Shown here: piece after piece, positions 57,676 to 64,000 of the stretch
How positions within the stretch are numbered: the stretch's first letter is position 1
How the letters are laid out: the number at the start of each line of letters is the position of its first letter
NCBI GenBank assembly: GCA_900757495.1
Contig: CAAENX010000008.1
Coordinates: forward strand, 42,190 to 106,189
Source of the DNA: an uncultured Collinsella sp.
GTDB lineage: Bacteria > Actinomycetota > Coriobacteriia > Coriobacteriales > Coriobacteriaceae
Length of the DNA: 64,000 nucleotides
Direction: 5' to 3'
The notes under the pieces: generated by a model
Told to the model about the DNA's origin: nothing
What the model saw: the letters and a program-made list of their open reading frames with translations, nothing else
Database searches by the model: none
Translations under genes and position numbers: made by a program

Positions 57676-59409
57676 CTACAACTCAGCGAGCATGATCCAG
57701 GCAGAGCTGTCCTGCGCAAGTCTGCCGTCTGCAAGCGGTGATGAGGTGAGCAGGACCTTGCCCGCCGGCAGCTCCACGGGTGCTGCACCGAAGTTCGTCA
57801 CACACGCCCAGCCGTTGTCGCGGCGATAGGCGATGACGCCGCCCTCAGCGCCCTCGGCACCATCCGCAAGGCCGGTGCGCCCGTCAAGATCGAGCCACGC
57901 AAGATCGTTAGCGCACCCGCGCAGCTTGCGCCGCAGCCAGAGGGCGTCACGATAGAGCGCAAGCATCGATGTCGGGTCCGCCTCTTCCCTATCGGCAGCG
58001 TAATCGGAAAACCATGCAGGCTGCGGCAGATGGGGCGCCGCATCGGCGTCCATCGGCGAAAATCCAAACGATCCGCCCTGCGCGGGATCGTCCGTCGCCA
58101 CCCACGGCAGGGGCACACGACAGCCGTCGCGCCCCTTCTCGCGCTTCGATCCGTGCGTATTGGTCGCAGTGGGATCTTCGAGTGCAGCCCACGGGATGTC
58201 AGCCACCTCAAAAAGGCCGAGCTCCTCACCCTGATACACGTATGCCGAGCCCGGAAGCGCCAGCTCAAGCAAAAGGGCCGCCCGCGCGCGGCGCTCGCCG
58301 AGTTCACGGTCCTCGTCATAAGACGACCCGTCGCGTAAGAGCCAGTCGAGCGCAATCTGGTGGTAGCGCGTCGCCTTGATCTGCGGCAGGGCGAAGCGCG
58401 TCGCCACACGAGGCACGTCGTGGTTGGAAAGTACCCAGGTCGAGGCGGAATCGGATTCGATGGCTGCCTTCAAGCCCTCCTCGATTGCAGCGTGCATGTC
58501 ATCATAGGTCCAAGTGGCCTTGGCGAACTCAAAGTTAAATGTCTGGCCAAGCTCGCTGGGGCGCGCGTAGAGATACTGGCGCTCGGGCAGCACCCACGCC
58601 TCGGCAACAGCGCTGCGCGGCGGATTATAGCGGTCGAACACGCGGCGCCACTCGCGATAGATCTCGTGAACCTCGTTGCGATCCCACAGCGGATGGGTGC
58701 CGTCGTCAACCATGTCATCGCCCTCGGCGAGATGCCACTGGTCGAGATCATCGCGGTCGAGATCCTTGGCGAGACCGTGCGCCACATCAATGCGAAAGCC
58801 ATCGACGCCTCGATCGCTCCAAAACGCCAGGACGTCGCAAAAGAACGCGCGAACCTCGGGGCATGACCAGTCAAAGTCCGGCTGCTCGGGCGTAAACATG
58901 TGCAGATACCACTGACCGTCCGCAACACGCGTCCAGGCGGGGCCGCCAAAGTTGGCATTCCAATTGGTGGGAGGCAGCTCGCCATGCTCGCCGCGACCAT
59001 CACGGAAGATATAGCGGGCGCGCTCGGGCGATCCGGGGCCGGCGGCAAGAGCGGCTTTGAACCAGGGGTGCTGGTTGGACGAATGGTTGGGCACGATGTC
59101 GACGATGACCTTGATGCCGCGCGCGTGAGCCGCGGCGATCATGTCATCGAAGTCGTCAAGCGAGCCGAGACGTTGGTCGACATCGCAGTAGTCCGCCACG
59201 TCATAGCCGCCATCGACAAGAGGCGATGGGTAAAACGGGCTCAGCCAGATGGCCTCGATACCCAGCCGCTCAAGATAGTCCATCTGCTGGGTAATGCCCG
59301 CGATATCGCCCAAACCCGAACCAGTCGAGTCCTTAAACGAGCGCGGGTAAATCTGATAGATCGCGGCATCGGACATCCATGAGCGCGAGGAGGACTTTTC
59401 TGTAGCCAT
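57676..59409 (-). CDS. GH13 alpha-glucosidase
   Basis: The 577-residue product is a GH13 alpha-amylase-family enzyme: IYQIYPRSFKDSTGSG, DIVPNHSS, nucleophile Asp in GFRIDVAHG, acid Glu in AVAEAWV, and SNHDVPR. The order and the C-terminal beta-domain fit oligo-1,6-glucosidase or alpha-glucosidase, acting on isomaltose-type or maltose-type oligosaccharides. No signal peptide is present, so it is cytoplasmic. AAGGGAG lies about 11 bases before the ATG at 59409. Confidence 0.92.
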   Translation of the reverse strand: MATEKSSSRSWMSDAAIYQIYPRSFKDSTGSGLGDIAGITQQMDYLERLGIEAIWLSPFYPSPLVDGGYDVADYCDVDQRLGSLDDFDDMIAAAHARGIKVIVDIVPNHSSNQHPWFKAALAAGPGSPERARYIFRDGRGEHGELPPTNWNANFGGPAWTRVADGQWYLHMFTPEQPDFDWSCPEVRAFFCDVLAFWSDRGVDGFRIDVAHGLAKDLDRDDLDQWHLAEGDDMVDDGTHPLWDRNEVHEIYREWRRVFDRYNPPRSAVAEAWVLPERQYLYARPSELGQTFNFEFAKATWTYDDMHAAIEEGLKAAIESDSASTWVLSNHDVPRVATRFALPQIKATRYHQIALDWLLRDGSSYDEDRELGERRARAALLLELALPGSAYVYQGEELGLFEVADIPWAALEDPTATNTHGSKREKGRDGCRVPLPWVATDDPAQGGSFGFSPMDADAAPHLPQPAWFSDYAADREEADPTSMLALYRDALWLRRKLRGCANDLAWLDLDGRTGLADGAEGAEGGVIAYRRDNGWACVTNFGAAPVELPAGKVLLTSSPLADGRLAQDSSAWIMLAEL

Positions 59410-59590
59410 GGGGTGTGTCTCCCTTGCAACGAGGTTTTGTGAGATGCCCACGATGATACGCCCAAAGCTGACATTCACGGCAATCAACGCCGCAGCCACG
59501 CCCCAAAACGCTCGCTCCCTCTCGGGTTCGAGCCTCCTGGGACGAATCGATCGATTAGTGAAAAGAACGGAAGACTTACTCCCCGGCCAC

Positions 59591-59737
59591 GACAGCGAGC
59601 GGGCTCCGGGTGCCCCAGGTTGCCGCGAAAGAGGAGGGAAGCGTACTTTATGTACGCGACCGACGATTGAGGGGCAAGATGGGGTGCCCGGGGCCCGCGC
59701 AGCGTCAACAAAAAACGCGGTTCGTTAGAACCGCGTA
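59591..59737 (+). repeat. structured intergenic element C (family 1)
   Basis: Flank CAGCGA (59593-59598), a 19-bp outer stem (59599-59617 with 59680-59698; wobbles at the same two positions as B plus one more), TTGCC/GGCAA, the loop GCGAAAGAGGAG (59624-59635), the hairpin GCGTAC-TTTAT-GTACGC (59641-59657), the return strand CGACGATTGA, and GCAGC. A hairpin ACGCGGTTC/GAACCGCGT (59715-59736) follows, which doubles as the tRNA terminator on the minus strand. It fills most of the 335-base gap between the GH13 gene and tRNA-Gly. Confidence 0.78.
59709..59736 (-). terminator. terminator after tRNA-Gly copy 2
   Basis: A 9-bp perfect stem ACGCGGTTC/GAACCGCGT is followed by six T on the minus strand. 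It is part of element C's conserved hairpin. Confidence 0.85.
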
Positions 59738-59744
59738 AGATAGT

Positions 59745-59820
59745 TGGAGCGGACAACGGGGCTCGAACCCGCGACCCCAACCTTGGCAAGGTTGTGCTCT
59801 ACCAACTGAGCCATGTCCGC
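59745..59820 (-). tRNA. tRNA-Gly (anticodon GCC), copy 2
   Basis: A 76-base cloverleaf identical to the other two Gly copies, with encoded CCA. It is last in the Gly-Cys-Gly array. Confidence 0.95.
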
Positions 59821-59825
59821 ATATG

Positions 59826-59852
59826 TAAAACAAAACGGGCGCCGGAGCGCCC
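59826..59852 (-). terminator. terminator after tRNA-Cys
   Basis: The stem GGGCGC/GCGCCC with a 4-base loop is followed by TTTTGTTTT on the minus strand, between tRNA-Cys and tRNA-Gly copy 2. Confidence 0.75.
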
Positions 59853-59862
59853 GGATGTTGCC

Positions 59863-59936
59863 TGGAGGCGAAGCCCGGATTCGAACCGGGGGTAAAGGCT
59901 TTGCAGGCCTCTGCCTTACCACTTGGCCACTTCGCC
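59863..59936 (-). tRNA. tRNA-Cys (anticodon GCA)
   Basis: A 74-base cloverleaf with acceptor GGCGAAG/CTTCGCC, anticodon loop CTGCAAA and encoded CCA. It lies between two tRNA-Gly copies, with a hairpin plus T-run on each side. Confidence 0.95.
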
Positions 59937-59937
59937 G

Positions 59938-59961
59938 AAAAAGGACCGCTTGAGACGGTCC
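59938..59961 (-). terminator. terminator after tRNA-Gly copy 3
   Basis: The stem GGACCG/CGGTCC with a 7-base loop is followed by TTTTT on the minus strand, running into tRNA-Cys. Confidence 0.7.
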
Positions 59962-59971
59962 GGAAATGCAA

Positions 59972-60047
59972 TGGAGCGGACAACGGGGCTCGAACCCGCG
60001 ACCCCAACCTTGGCAAGGTTGTGCTCTACCAACTGAGCCATGTCCGC
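59972..60047 (-). tRNA. tRNA-Gly (anticodon GCC), copy 3
   Basis: A 76-base cloverleaf identical to copies 1 and 2. It is first in the Gly-Cys-Gly array, directly behind the promoter. Confidence 0.95.
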
Positions 60048-60059
60048 TTGCGGGTTATT

Positions 60060-60107
60060 AATTTACGCGAGTTGCCCAAAAGACGCAAGTACTTTTTTCA
60101 AAAAAGT
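60060..60107 (-). promoter_or_regulatory. promoter of the Gly-Cys-Gly tRNA array
   Basis: The -35 box TTGCGT (60083-60088) and -10 box TAAATT (60060-60065) are 17 bases apart. The perfect 17-bp palindrome ACTTTTTTCAAAAAAGT (60091-60107) lies directly upstream. Confidence 0.7.
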
Positions 60108-60152
60108 TGTTCGCCACATGCTCTTGGCAGATATACATGCCAAAACGATTTA

Positions 60153-60899
60153 CTAGGCGCACGATTCCAATGTTCCGCTAAACAGCTTTACCATCCGAAC
60201 GCGCGTACCGGCACCATCAGTACGACGGGCAACCTCCACGTTGTCGACTAACATGCGCATGAGCTTGATCCCACGCCCGCGCTCCTCAGTCGTAACCGGT
60301 TCACTCGACCCGTCAATCGAATAGCCCGCCCCACGGTCGACAACCTCAATCACGACACGATCGCCATAGGCCTGAACCGTCAGGATGCATCCGATACCGC
60401 CCGCATGGTCATACGCGTTGCCCAGCGCCTCGCCCGATGCCAACGCGACGTCATAGCGCTCATCCCGCCTCAGGGGAAGCGGTTCGAGTAGCTCGGCAAT
60501 ACGATGGCGATAGTATGGAAGGTTCTCGATACCCTGGCGCACCTCGACACTCTTGCTCCAGCGAGGCAATTCCCCCACCGGAATGGCAGGAATCGACTCC
60601 CGAGCGAAGCCCGCAACATGGAGGATGTCGACAAGTCGGGCAATCTCCAAAAAGCGGATGACCTCATCGGAGGCGTTAACGAGCGAAAGCAGGCCCTCTC
60701 GCCTCATGAGTTCTCTGGCACGTGTAAGCAAAAACGCCAAACCCGTCGAGTCGATAAAGCCCACGGCCTGGCAATTGATGACAACGCGACGAACGCCCCG
60801 GTCGATCAAATTGTCCAACCGTCGGCGCAGCACGGGCACCGAGGCGATGTCGACATCACCCGGTGGCGTCAAAACCGCTATGTCATTCCACTCATTCAT
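60153..60899 (-). CDS. fused STAS anti-sigma antagonist and anti-sigma kinase
   Basis: The 248-residue product joins two domains normally on separate proteins: a STAS domain (about 1-100) with the phospho-acceptor Ser51 in FIDSTGLAFLL, and a RsbW/SpoIIAB-like HATPase_c domain (about 130-240) with E157..N161 (SGEALGNAYDHAGG), D188RGAGY and the ERGRGIKLM lid. All key residues are present. The gene for a PP2C phosphatase lies 78 bases upstream, so they form one partner-switching module. No sigma factor is nearby. Confidence 0.85.
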   Translation of the reverse strand: MNEWNDIAVLTPPGDVDIASVPVLRRRLDNLIDRGVRRVVINCQAVGFIDSTGLAFLLTRARELMRREGLLSLVNASDEVIRFLEIARLVDILHVAGFARESIPAIPVGELPRWSKSVEVRQGIENLPYYRHRIAELLEPLPLRRDERYDVALASGEALGNAYDHAGGIGCILTVQAYGDRVVIEVVDRGAGYSIDGSSEPVTTEERGRGIKLMRMLVDNVEVARRTDGAGTRVRMVKLFSGTLESCA

Positions 60900-60977
60900 A
60901 CGACCATGGTTCCCCAAAAAAGCCCACTCGATGCATTCGTTTCCCCAACCGTGCGGATTCAACCCGCCCAGCGTCGT

Positions 60978-63323
60978 CTATGAACGACCCCGTAAAAACT
61001 CAAGGGACACCAATGCAATGTCATCGTCCAGCGCCGAATCGGTAAATCGGTCAAGCTCGCCCAAGACCTTGCCGCAAATGCCCGATACGCCCTCACCCGA
61101 GACAGAGAGCAGAAGGTCGCGAAGGCGCTGTTCGCCAAAGAAAGCACCCGAGCGATCACGTGCTTCAATCGTTCCGTCGGTATACATAAATAGCATGTCA
61201 CCAGGAGCGAACGTAAAGGCGCCCGTCTCGTAGACCATGCTCTCAAAGGCACCGATCACGCCCGATTGGCACCCAAGGAGCTCCACTTCTCCCCCTCGGG
61301 TTTCTCCGCCGCCAAGCGGCTTCGACGACGGTCTGATGACCATAGTGGGAGGATGTCCCGCAGAGCAATAGGTAGCGCGCCCGGCTTTAAGGTCAATCTT
61401 AGCGATAAAGGCCGTCACGAACGTCTCGACCCTCGAAAAGCCCATGAGCATGCTATTGAGCGAGCGGGCCATGCGGGCAGGCCCCGCACCCTCCCAAGCA
61501 TAGGCCGTCAGCGCCGTCTTGACGAGTGCAGACATGGATGCCGCCTCGATGCCCTTGCCGGACACATCGCCCAGGATCATGACGGCGCAATCGTCGGGAA
61601 GACGGATGAGCGTATAGAAGTCACCACCGACCAATGCAGAGTTCGTGGCTGACAGGTATACCGAATCGGTCGCGATGCCCGGAACGTCACCAAGCGAATT
61701 TCTCATGCCAATCTGAAGCGTCTGAGCAATATGACGTTCTTCGCGCTTTTGAGACTCGCCCTCATAAATCAACTCAAAGTCATGCGCCAAATGCACCATG
61801 TAGTCGTATTCGAGGTCATCAATGGGCTCCTGGCTGCCATCGCGGAGCAGCAAAGCACGCCTCGTCGGCCCCTTGGCGATATCAGCGGGAACAATTGCAT
61901 CGTTGCTTCGCTTGCCATCCGATTCCGAGTGGTAGCGCCCTGCTTCGATGCCGGAGTCGACATAAAGTCCCTGACACGGTAGGCCGTGGGCCCTCAACCA
62001 TGCACCCATAGACGTGGATTCGTCCACACGTGTAAGGCGCACGTGCCTGAGATCGTCGGCACTCGTCCCGCCCAGCACCGATGTCTCGAACCCATCAGAA
62101 GATGTCCCCAGGCGCGCCGCCGGCGTCGTGACGGAAAAGAAGAGTGACTCTGGATCGCCCGGCAACGCCACACGGCTACCGCCCTCAAAATCGATAACAT
62201 AGGCTTCGAGGCCCGCATCGTACTCCACGGGGCAAAAATGGCAATTTAGCACGGCACAGATTTCGGACGAGACGGCGTGCGAAGCAGCGACCGGATCATC
62301 AAGATAGGTAAAAAGCTCATCGCGCAGCACGTTGAGCGAACGACCAAGTTCTGCCGTGCGGCGCGAACGCAAGCTCGACGCCATGCCGACCATCTGAATA
62401 GACAGGTAATCGCAGATGACCTCGAGCACGTTAAGGTCATAGGCAAGTGGCGCCTGTGGACGTTTCCAACCGACCTCCAACACACCGAGCACCTGCGTGC
62501 CGTAAAACACGGGAAGACAGATCTCGCTGCGATACGGGGGCATATCCTGCACGCGCAGCAAGTGCTTGGAACGATTGTCCAAATCCATGAACATACCCGA
62601 AGCAACCCGGTCGCCCTCAAGGTCCTGCTGAATCGACAGGCGGCAGGCACGCGACTCGCGAAGAACATACGTCGGAATGCCAGCGCCATACGGCAAAAAC
62701 TCGGGCAGGTAGCTATCATGCAGCTCCTTGGAAACACCGCGAAGCTTAAAGCCGCCGCTCTCAGAAAAATAAATCGCAGCTCCAGAGGCATCGAGCGTTC
62801 CGACGAGCTGATTCAAAACGATATCGAGCAAGCTGGGGAGCTCATTGGAGCCCACGGTACTCATAATGACCGAAAGGGTACCCGAAAGGCGTTTATTCGC
62901 CACCCTAAGCTCCGAAAGCGCACGTTTGAGCTGACGATCGTGGGAATACTGCTCTTCGATACTGTGAAGCGCCACCAGGACACGTGGTGCGCGGCGCCCA
63001 AAGATGCGTGGAGGCGTTACGGAGCCCGCACGAACCAAGACGGGAATAAAAGAGCCGTCACTCAGCTTGAGCATCAGTTCGTTCTCGGAGCCATCAGTTT
63101 CAAATGGTAGACGATGTTCCGTCGCACGTTCAAAAGCGGACGAATACAGGACGTCTTTAACATCTCCACCGATGACGTCGGCGCGTTCCTCGCACATCAA
63201 ACCAAGTAAGCGATTATTCACATGCAGAATGGTTCCGTCGAGCTCACAAATGATGACAGCATCGCTCGTGATCTCGACCAGTTGGGCAACGTCTGCCCAC
63301 TCGTTGCGCTCAAGCGTTTCCAT
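60978..63323 (-). CDS. PAS-GAF-PP2C (RsbU/SpoIIE-type) phosphatase
   Basis: The 781-residue product has an N-terminal PAS domain (about 10-120; VAQLVEITSDAVIICELDGTILHVN), a GAF domain (about 160-320), a middle region of unclear fold and a C-terminal SpoIIE-type PP2C domain (about 555-781; GGDFYTLIRLPDDCAVMILGDVSGKG, MFMYTDGTIEARD, DDDIALV) with metal-binding Asp residues. It should dephosphorylate a STAS protein in response to a signal sensed by PAS or GAF. GTGAGG precedes the ATG at 63323. The fused STAS-kinase gene follows. Confidence 0.88.
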   Translation of the reverse strand: METLERNEWADVAQLVEITSDAVIICELDGTILHVNNRLLGLMCEERADVIGGDVKDVLYSSAFERATEHRLPFETDGSENELMLKLSDGSFIPVLVRAGSVTPPRIFGRRAPRVLVALHSIEEQYSHDRQLKRALSELRVANKRLSGTLSVIMSTVGSNELPSLLDIVLNQLVGTLDASGAAIYFSESGGFKLRGVSKELHDSYLPEFLPYGAGIPTYVLRESRACRLSIQQDLEGDRVASGMFMDLDNRSKHLLRVQDMPPYRSEICLPVFYGTQVLGVLEVGWKRPQAPLAYDLNVLEVICDYLSIQMVGMASSLRSRRTAELGRSLNVLRDELFTYLDDPVAASHAVSSEICAVLNCHFCPVEYDAGLEAYVIDFEGGSRVALPGDPESLFFSVTTPAARLGTSSDGFETSVLGGTSADDLRHVRLTRVDESTSMGAWLRAHGLPCQGLYVDSGIEAGRYHSESDGKRSNDAIVPADIAKGPTRRALLLRDGSQEPIDDLEYDYMVHLAHDFELIYEGESQKREERHIAQTLQIGMRNSLGDVPGIATDSVYLSATNSALVGGDFYTLIRLPDDCAVMILGDVSGKGIEAASMSALVKTALTAYAWEGAGPARMARSLNSMLMGFSRVETFVTAFIAKIDLKAGRATYCSAGHPPTMVIRPSSKPLGGGETRGGEVELLGCQSGVIGAFESMVYETGAFTFAPGDMLFMYTDGTIEARDRSGAFFGEQRLRDLLLSVSGEGVSGICGKVLGELDRFTDSALDDDIALVSLEFLRGRS

Positions 63324-63348
63324 CGTGGACCTCACCGTCTATCGGTAA

Positions 63349-63371
63349 CAAAAAAGCCTCCGAAGAGGCTT
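63349..63371 (-). terminator. terminator of tRNA-Leu
   Basis: A 7-bp stem AAGCCTC/GAGGCTT with a TTCG loop is followed by TTTT on the minus strand. Confidence 0.88.
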
Positions 63372-63382
63372 CTCAAATGCGA

Positions 63383-63472
63383 TGGTGTCGGAGGCGGGAC
63401 TTGAACCCGCATGACCAAAAAGCGGTCACTAGCACCTCAAGCTAGCGCGTCTGCCAATTCCGCCACTCCGAC
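63383..63472 (-). tRNA. tRNA-Leu (anticodon GAG)
   Basis: A 90-base class II tRNA with a long variable arm, acceptor GTCGGAG/CTCCGAC, anticodon loop TTGAGGT and encoded CCA. Confidence 0.95.
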
Positions 63473-63529
63473 ATGCTATGTTGTTGATTCGCGGTTCGTT
63501 TTCTTGGACCCGCGCGTTCAACGAGGAAG

Positions 63530-63578
63530 ATAATAACCTATGATTCGAGAACTGTGCAAGCACTTTTTTCAAAAAAGT
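63530..63578 (-). promoter_or_regulatory. tRNA-Leu promoter with A/T palindrome
   Basis: The -35 box TTGCAC (63554-63559) and -10 box TATTAT (63530-63535) are 18 bases apart. The 17-bp palindrome ACTTTTTTCAAAAAAGT (63562-63578) is identical to that at the Gly-Cys-Gly array. Confidence 0.75.
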
Positions 63579-63616
63579 TTACGAATTTCTAAATGCGCAG
63601 GTAGACTGACCTGTTC

Positions 63617-63741
63617 GGGCCGAAATGAGGTTGCTTTCCAACGCGTCCTCGGGCATGCGACATTATTTTGATCCGCGCTTCGCGCTACAAAATAATGCCG
63701 CCCCCTGCGGAATGCGTTGGAAAGCAACCTCATTCCGGCCC
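63617..63741. repeat. long inverted repeat F
   Basis: 28-base arms (63617-63644 with 63714-63741; arm core ATGAGGTTGCTTTCC) pair with one mismatch. The loop holds a 10-bp hairpin CATTATTTTG/CAAAATAATG with a further GCG-CTT-CGC tip, and the strings CGTCCTC and CTGCGG shared with repeat D. Confidence 0.82.
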
Positions 63742-63802
63742 TAGGAGTATGCACTCCGGGCACAGTTCTCAAATATGTTCTGGGGCTAATACAAAATTTA
63801 GT

Positions 63803-63857
63803 GGCTCGGCTTTGCCGAGCCCTTATATGGGGAGGCCGGAGCTAAAGCTCCGGCCTC
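63803..63857 (-). terminator. pair of GC-rich hairpins behind a minus-strand gene
   Basis: The stems GGCTCGGC/GCCGAGCC (63803-63821) and GAGGCCGGAGC/GCTCCGGCCTC (63832-63857) follow the stop codon at 63871. Neither has a good T-run, but together they look like a 3-prime end. Confidence 0.6.
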
Positions 63858-63870
63858 GCTCAATTTCCTA

Positions 63871-64000
63871 TTAGATTAAGTGAGCGATCGAGGAATCGCA
63901 CTCCCCCTCTGCCGCGTTAACGTAGGGCCCGCTCTGGAGTTGCCTTTCAGAACATTCCGCAGACCAGGAAACCCCCTTATCCGCAGCTCCGAAGGAGCAG
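63871..64000 (-). CDS. C-terminal end of an unrecognised protein (partial)
   Basis: An open frame enters from the right edge and ends in GECDSSIAHLI and TAA, 43 residues in all, followed by terminator-like hairpins. The base composition and lack of stops suggest coding sequence, but the stretch is too short to name. Confidence 0.45.
   Translation of the reverse strand, partial: CSFGAADKGVSWSAECSERQLQSGPYVNAAEGECDSSIAHLI

Noticed and set aside
1..64000. CRISPR array, prophage or insertion sequence
   Set aside because: No regularly spaced direct repeats, no phage structural or transposase genes were seen on either strand.

Overview
The window is 64 kb of GC-rich chromosome from an anaerobic, fermentative bacterium. 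I take it to be a member of the Coriobacteriia, most likely Collinsella. The reasons are the oxygen-independent ribonucleotide reductase pair nrdD/nrdG, an L-lactate dehydrogenase, a DUF3793-flavodoxin pair, a fructoselysine-type sugar-amine operon and actinobacterial-style SOS, NrdR and copper operators. No rRNA is present, so the genus is an inference from protein character. Both strands are densely coded, with short untranslated gaps, good Shine-Dalgarno sites and a few TTG or GTG starts. I see no CRISPR array, prophage, insertion sequence or replication origin.

Layout. 1-10.6 kb: lysine/diaminopimelate genes (dapB end, dapH), a nucleoid-associated protein, an alpha/beta-hydrolase-like protein, ldh, an aminotransferase with an attenuator-like leader, nadE and two unrecognised proteins. 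10.8-15.5 kb: ettA, an sdpR/sdpI-like operon, tcdA and tatD. 15.6-27.0 kb: an eleven-gene minus-strand operon of fructoselysine (Amadori compound) type with its GntR regulator: YfcC-like permease, two amidohydrolases, FrlC-, FrlB- and FrlD-like enzymes, a second FrlD-like kinase, YjbQ, BtpA/SgcQ and an FGGY kinase. 27-31.4 kb: two HAD phosphatases, pgi and a half-length iron-alcohol-dehydrogenase-like gene. 31.5-35.3 kb: a Y-family polymerase with a YolD-like partner behind tandem LexA boxes, a copper-binding membrane protein behind a CsoR-like operator, and DUF3793 plus flavodoxin. 35.4-41.4 kb: a polar amino acid ABC transporter, endonuclease IV, an iron-sulfur aldo/keto reductase and a cyclase remnant. 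41.5-53.4 kb: a secreted protein, metY with a leader peptide opposite a LysR regulator, rnhA, an oxidoreductase, acylphosphatase, a Fur-family regulator, a UreE-like/SlyD-like pair, peptidases and folE-HD-folB. 53.4-64 kb: nrdG and nrdD with tandem NrdR boxes, six tRNA genes, a GH13 glucosidase and a two-gene partner-switching module (PAS-GAF-PP2C phosphatase plus a fused STAS/anti-sigma kinase).

The most unusual feature lies between the genes. Three intergenic elements (931-1075, 10661-10808, 59591-59737) share a conserved internal-loop sequence, while their long outer stem changes sequence and keeps pairing. Each sits beside the same small hairpin, directly behind a gene end. This is the pattern of a structured RNA or a structure-selected repeat. 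Several other long inverted repeats (39.5, 47.8, 48.7, 54.1, 54.4 and 63.7 kb) have a similar stem-with-inner-hairpin shape but different sequences.
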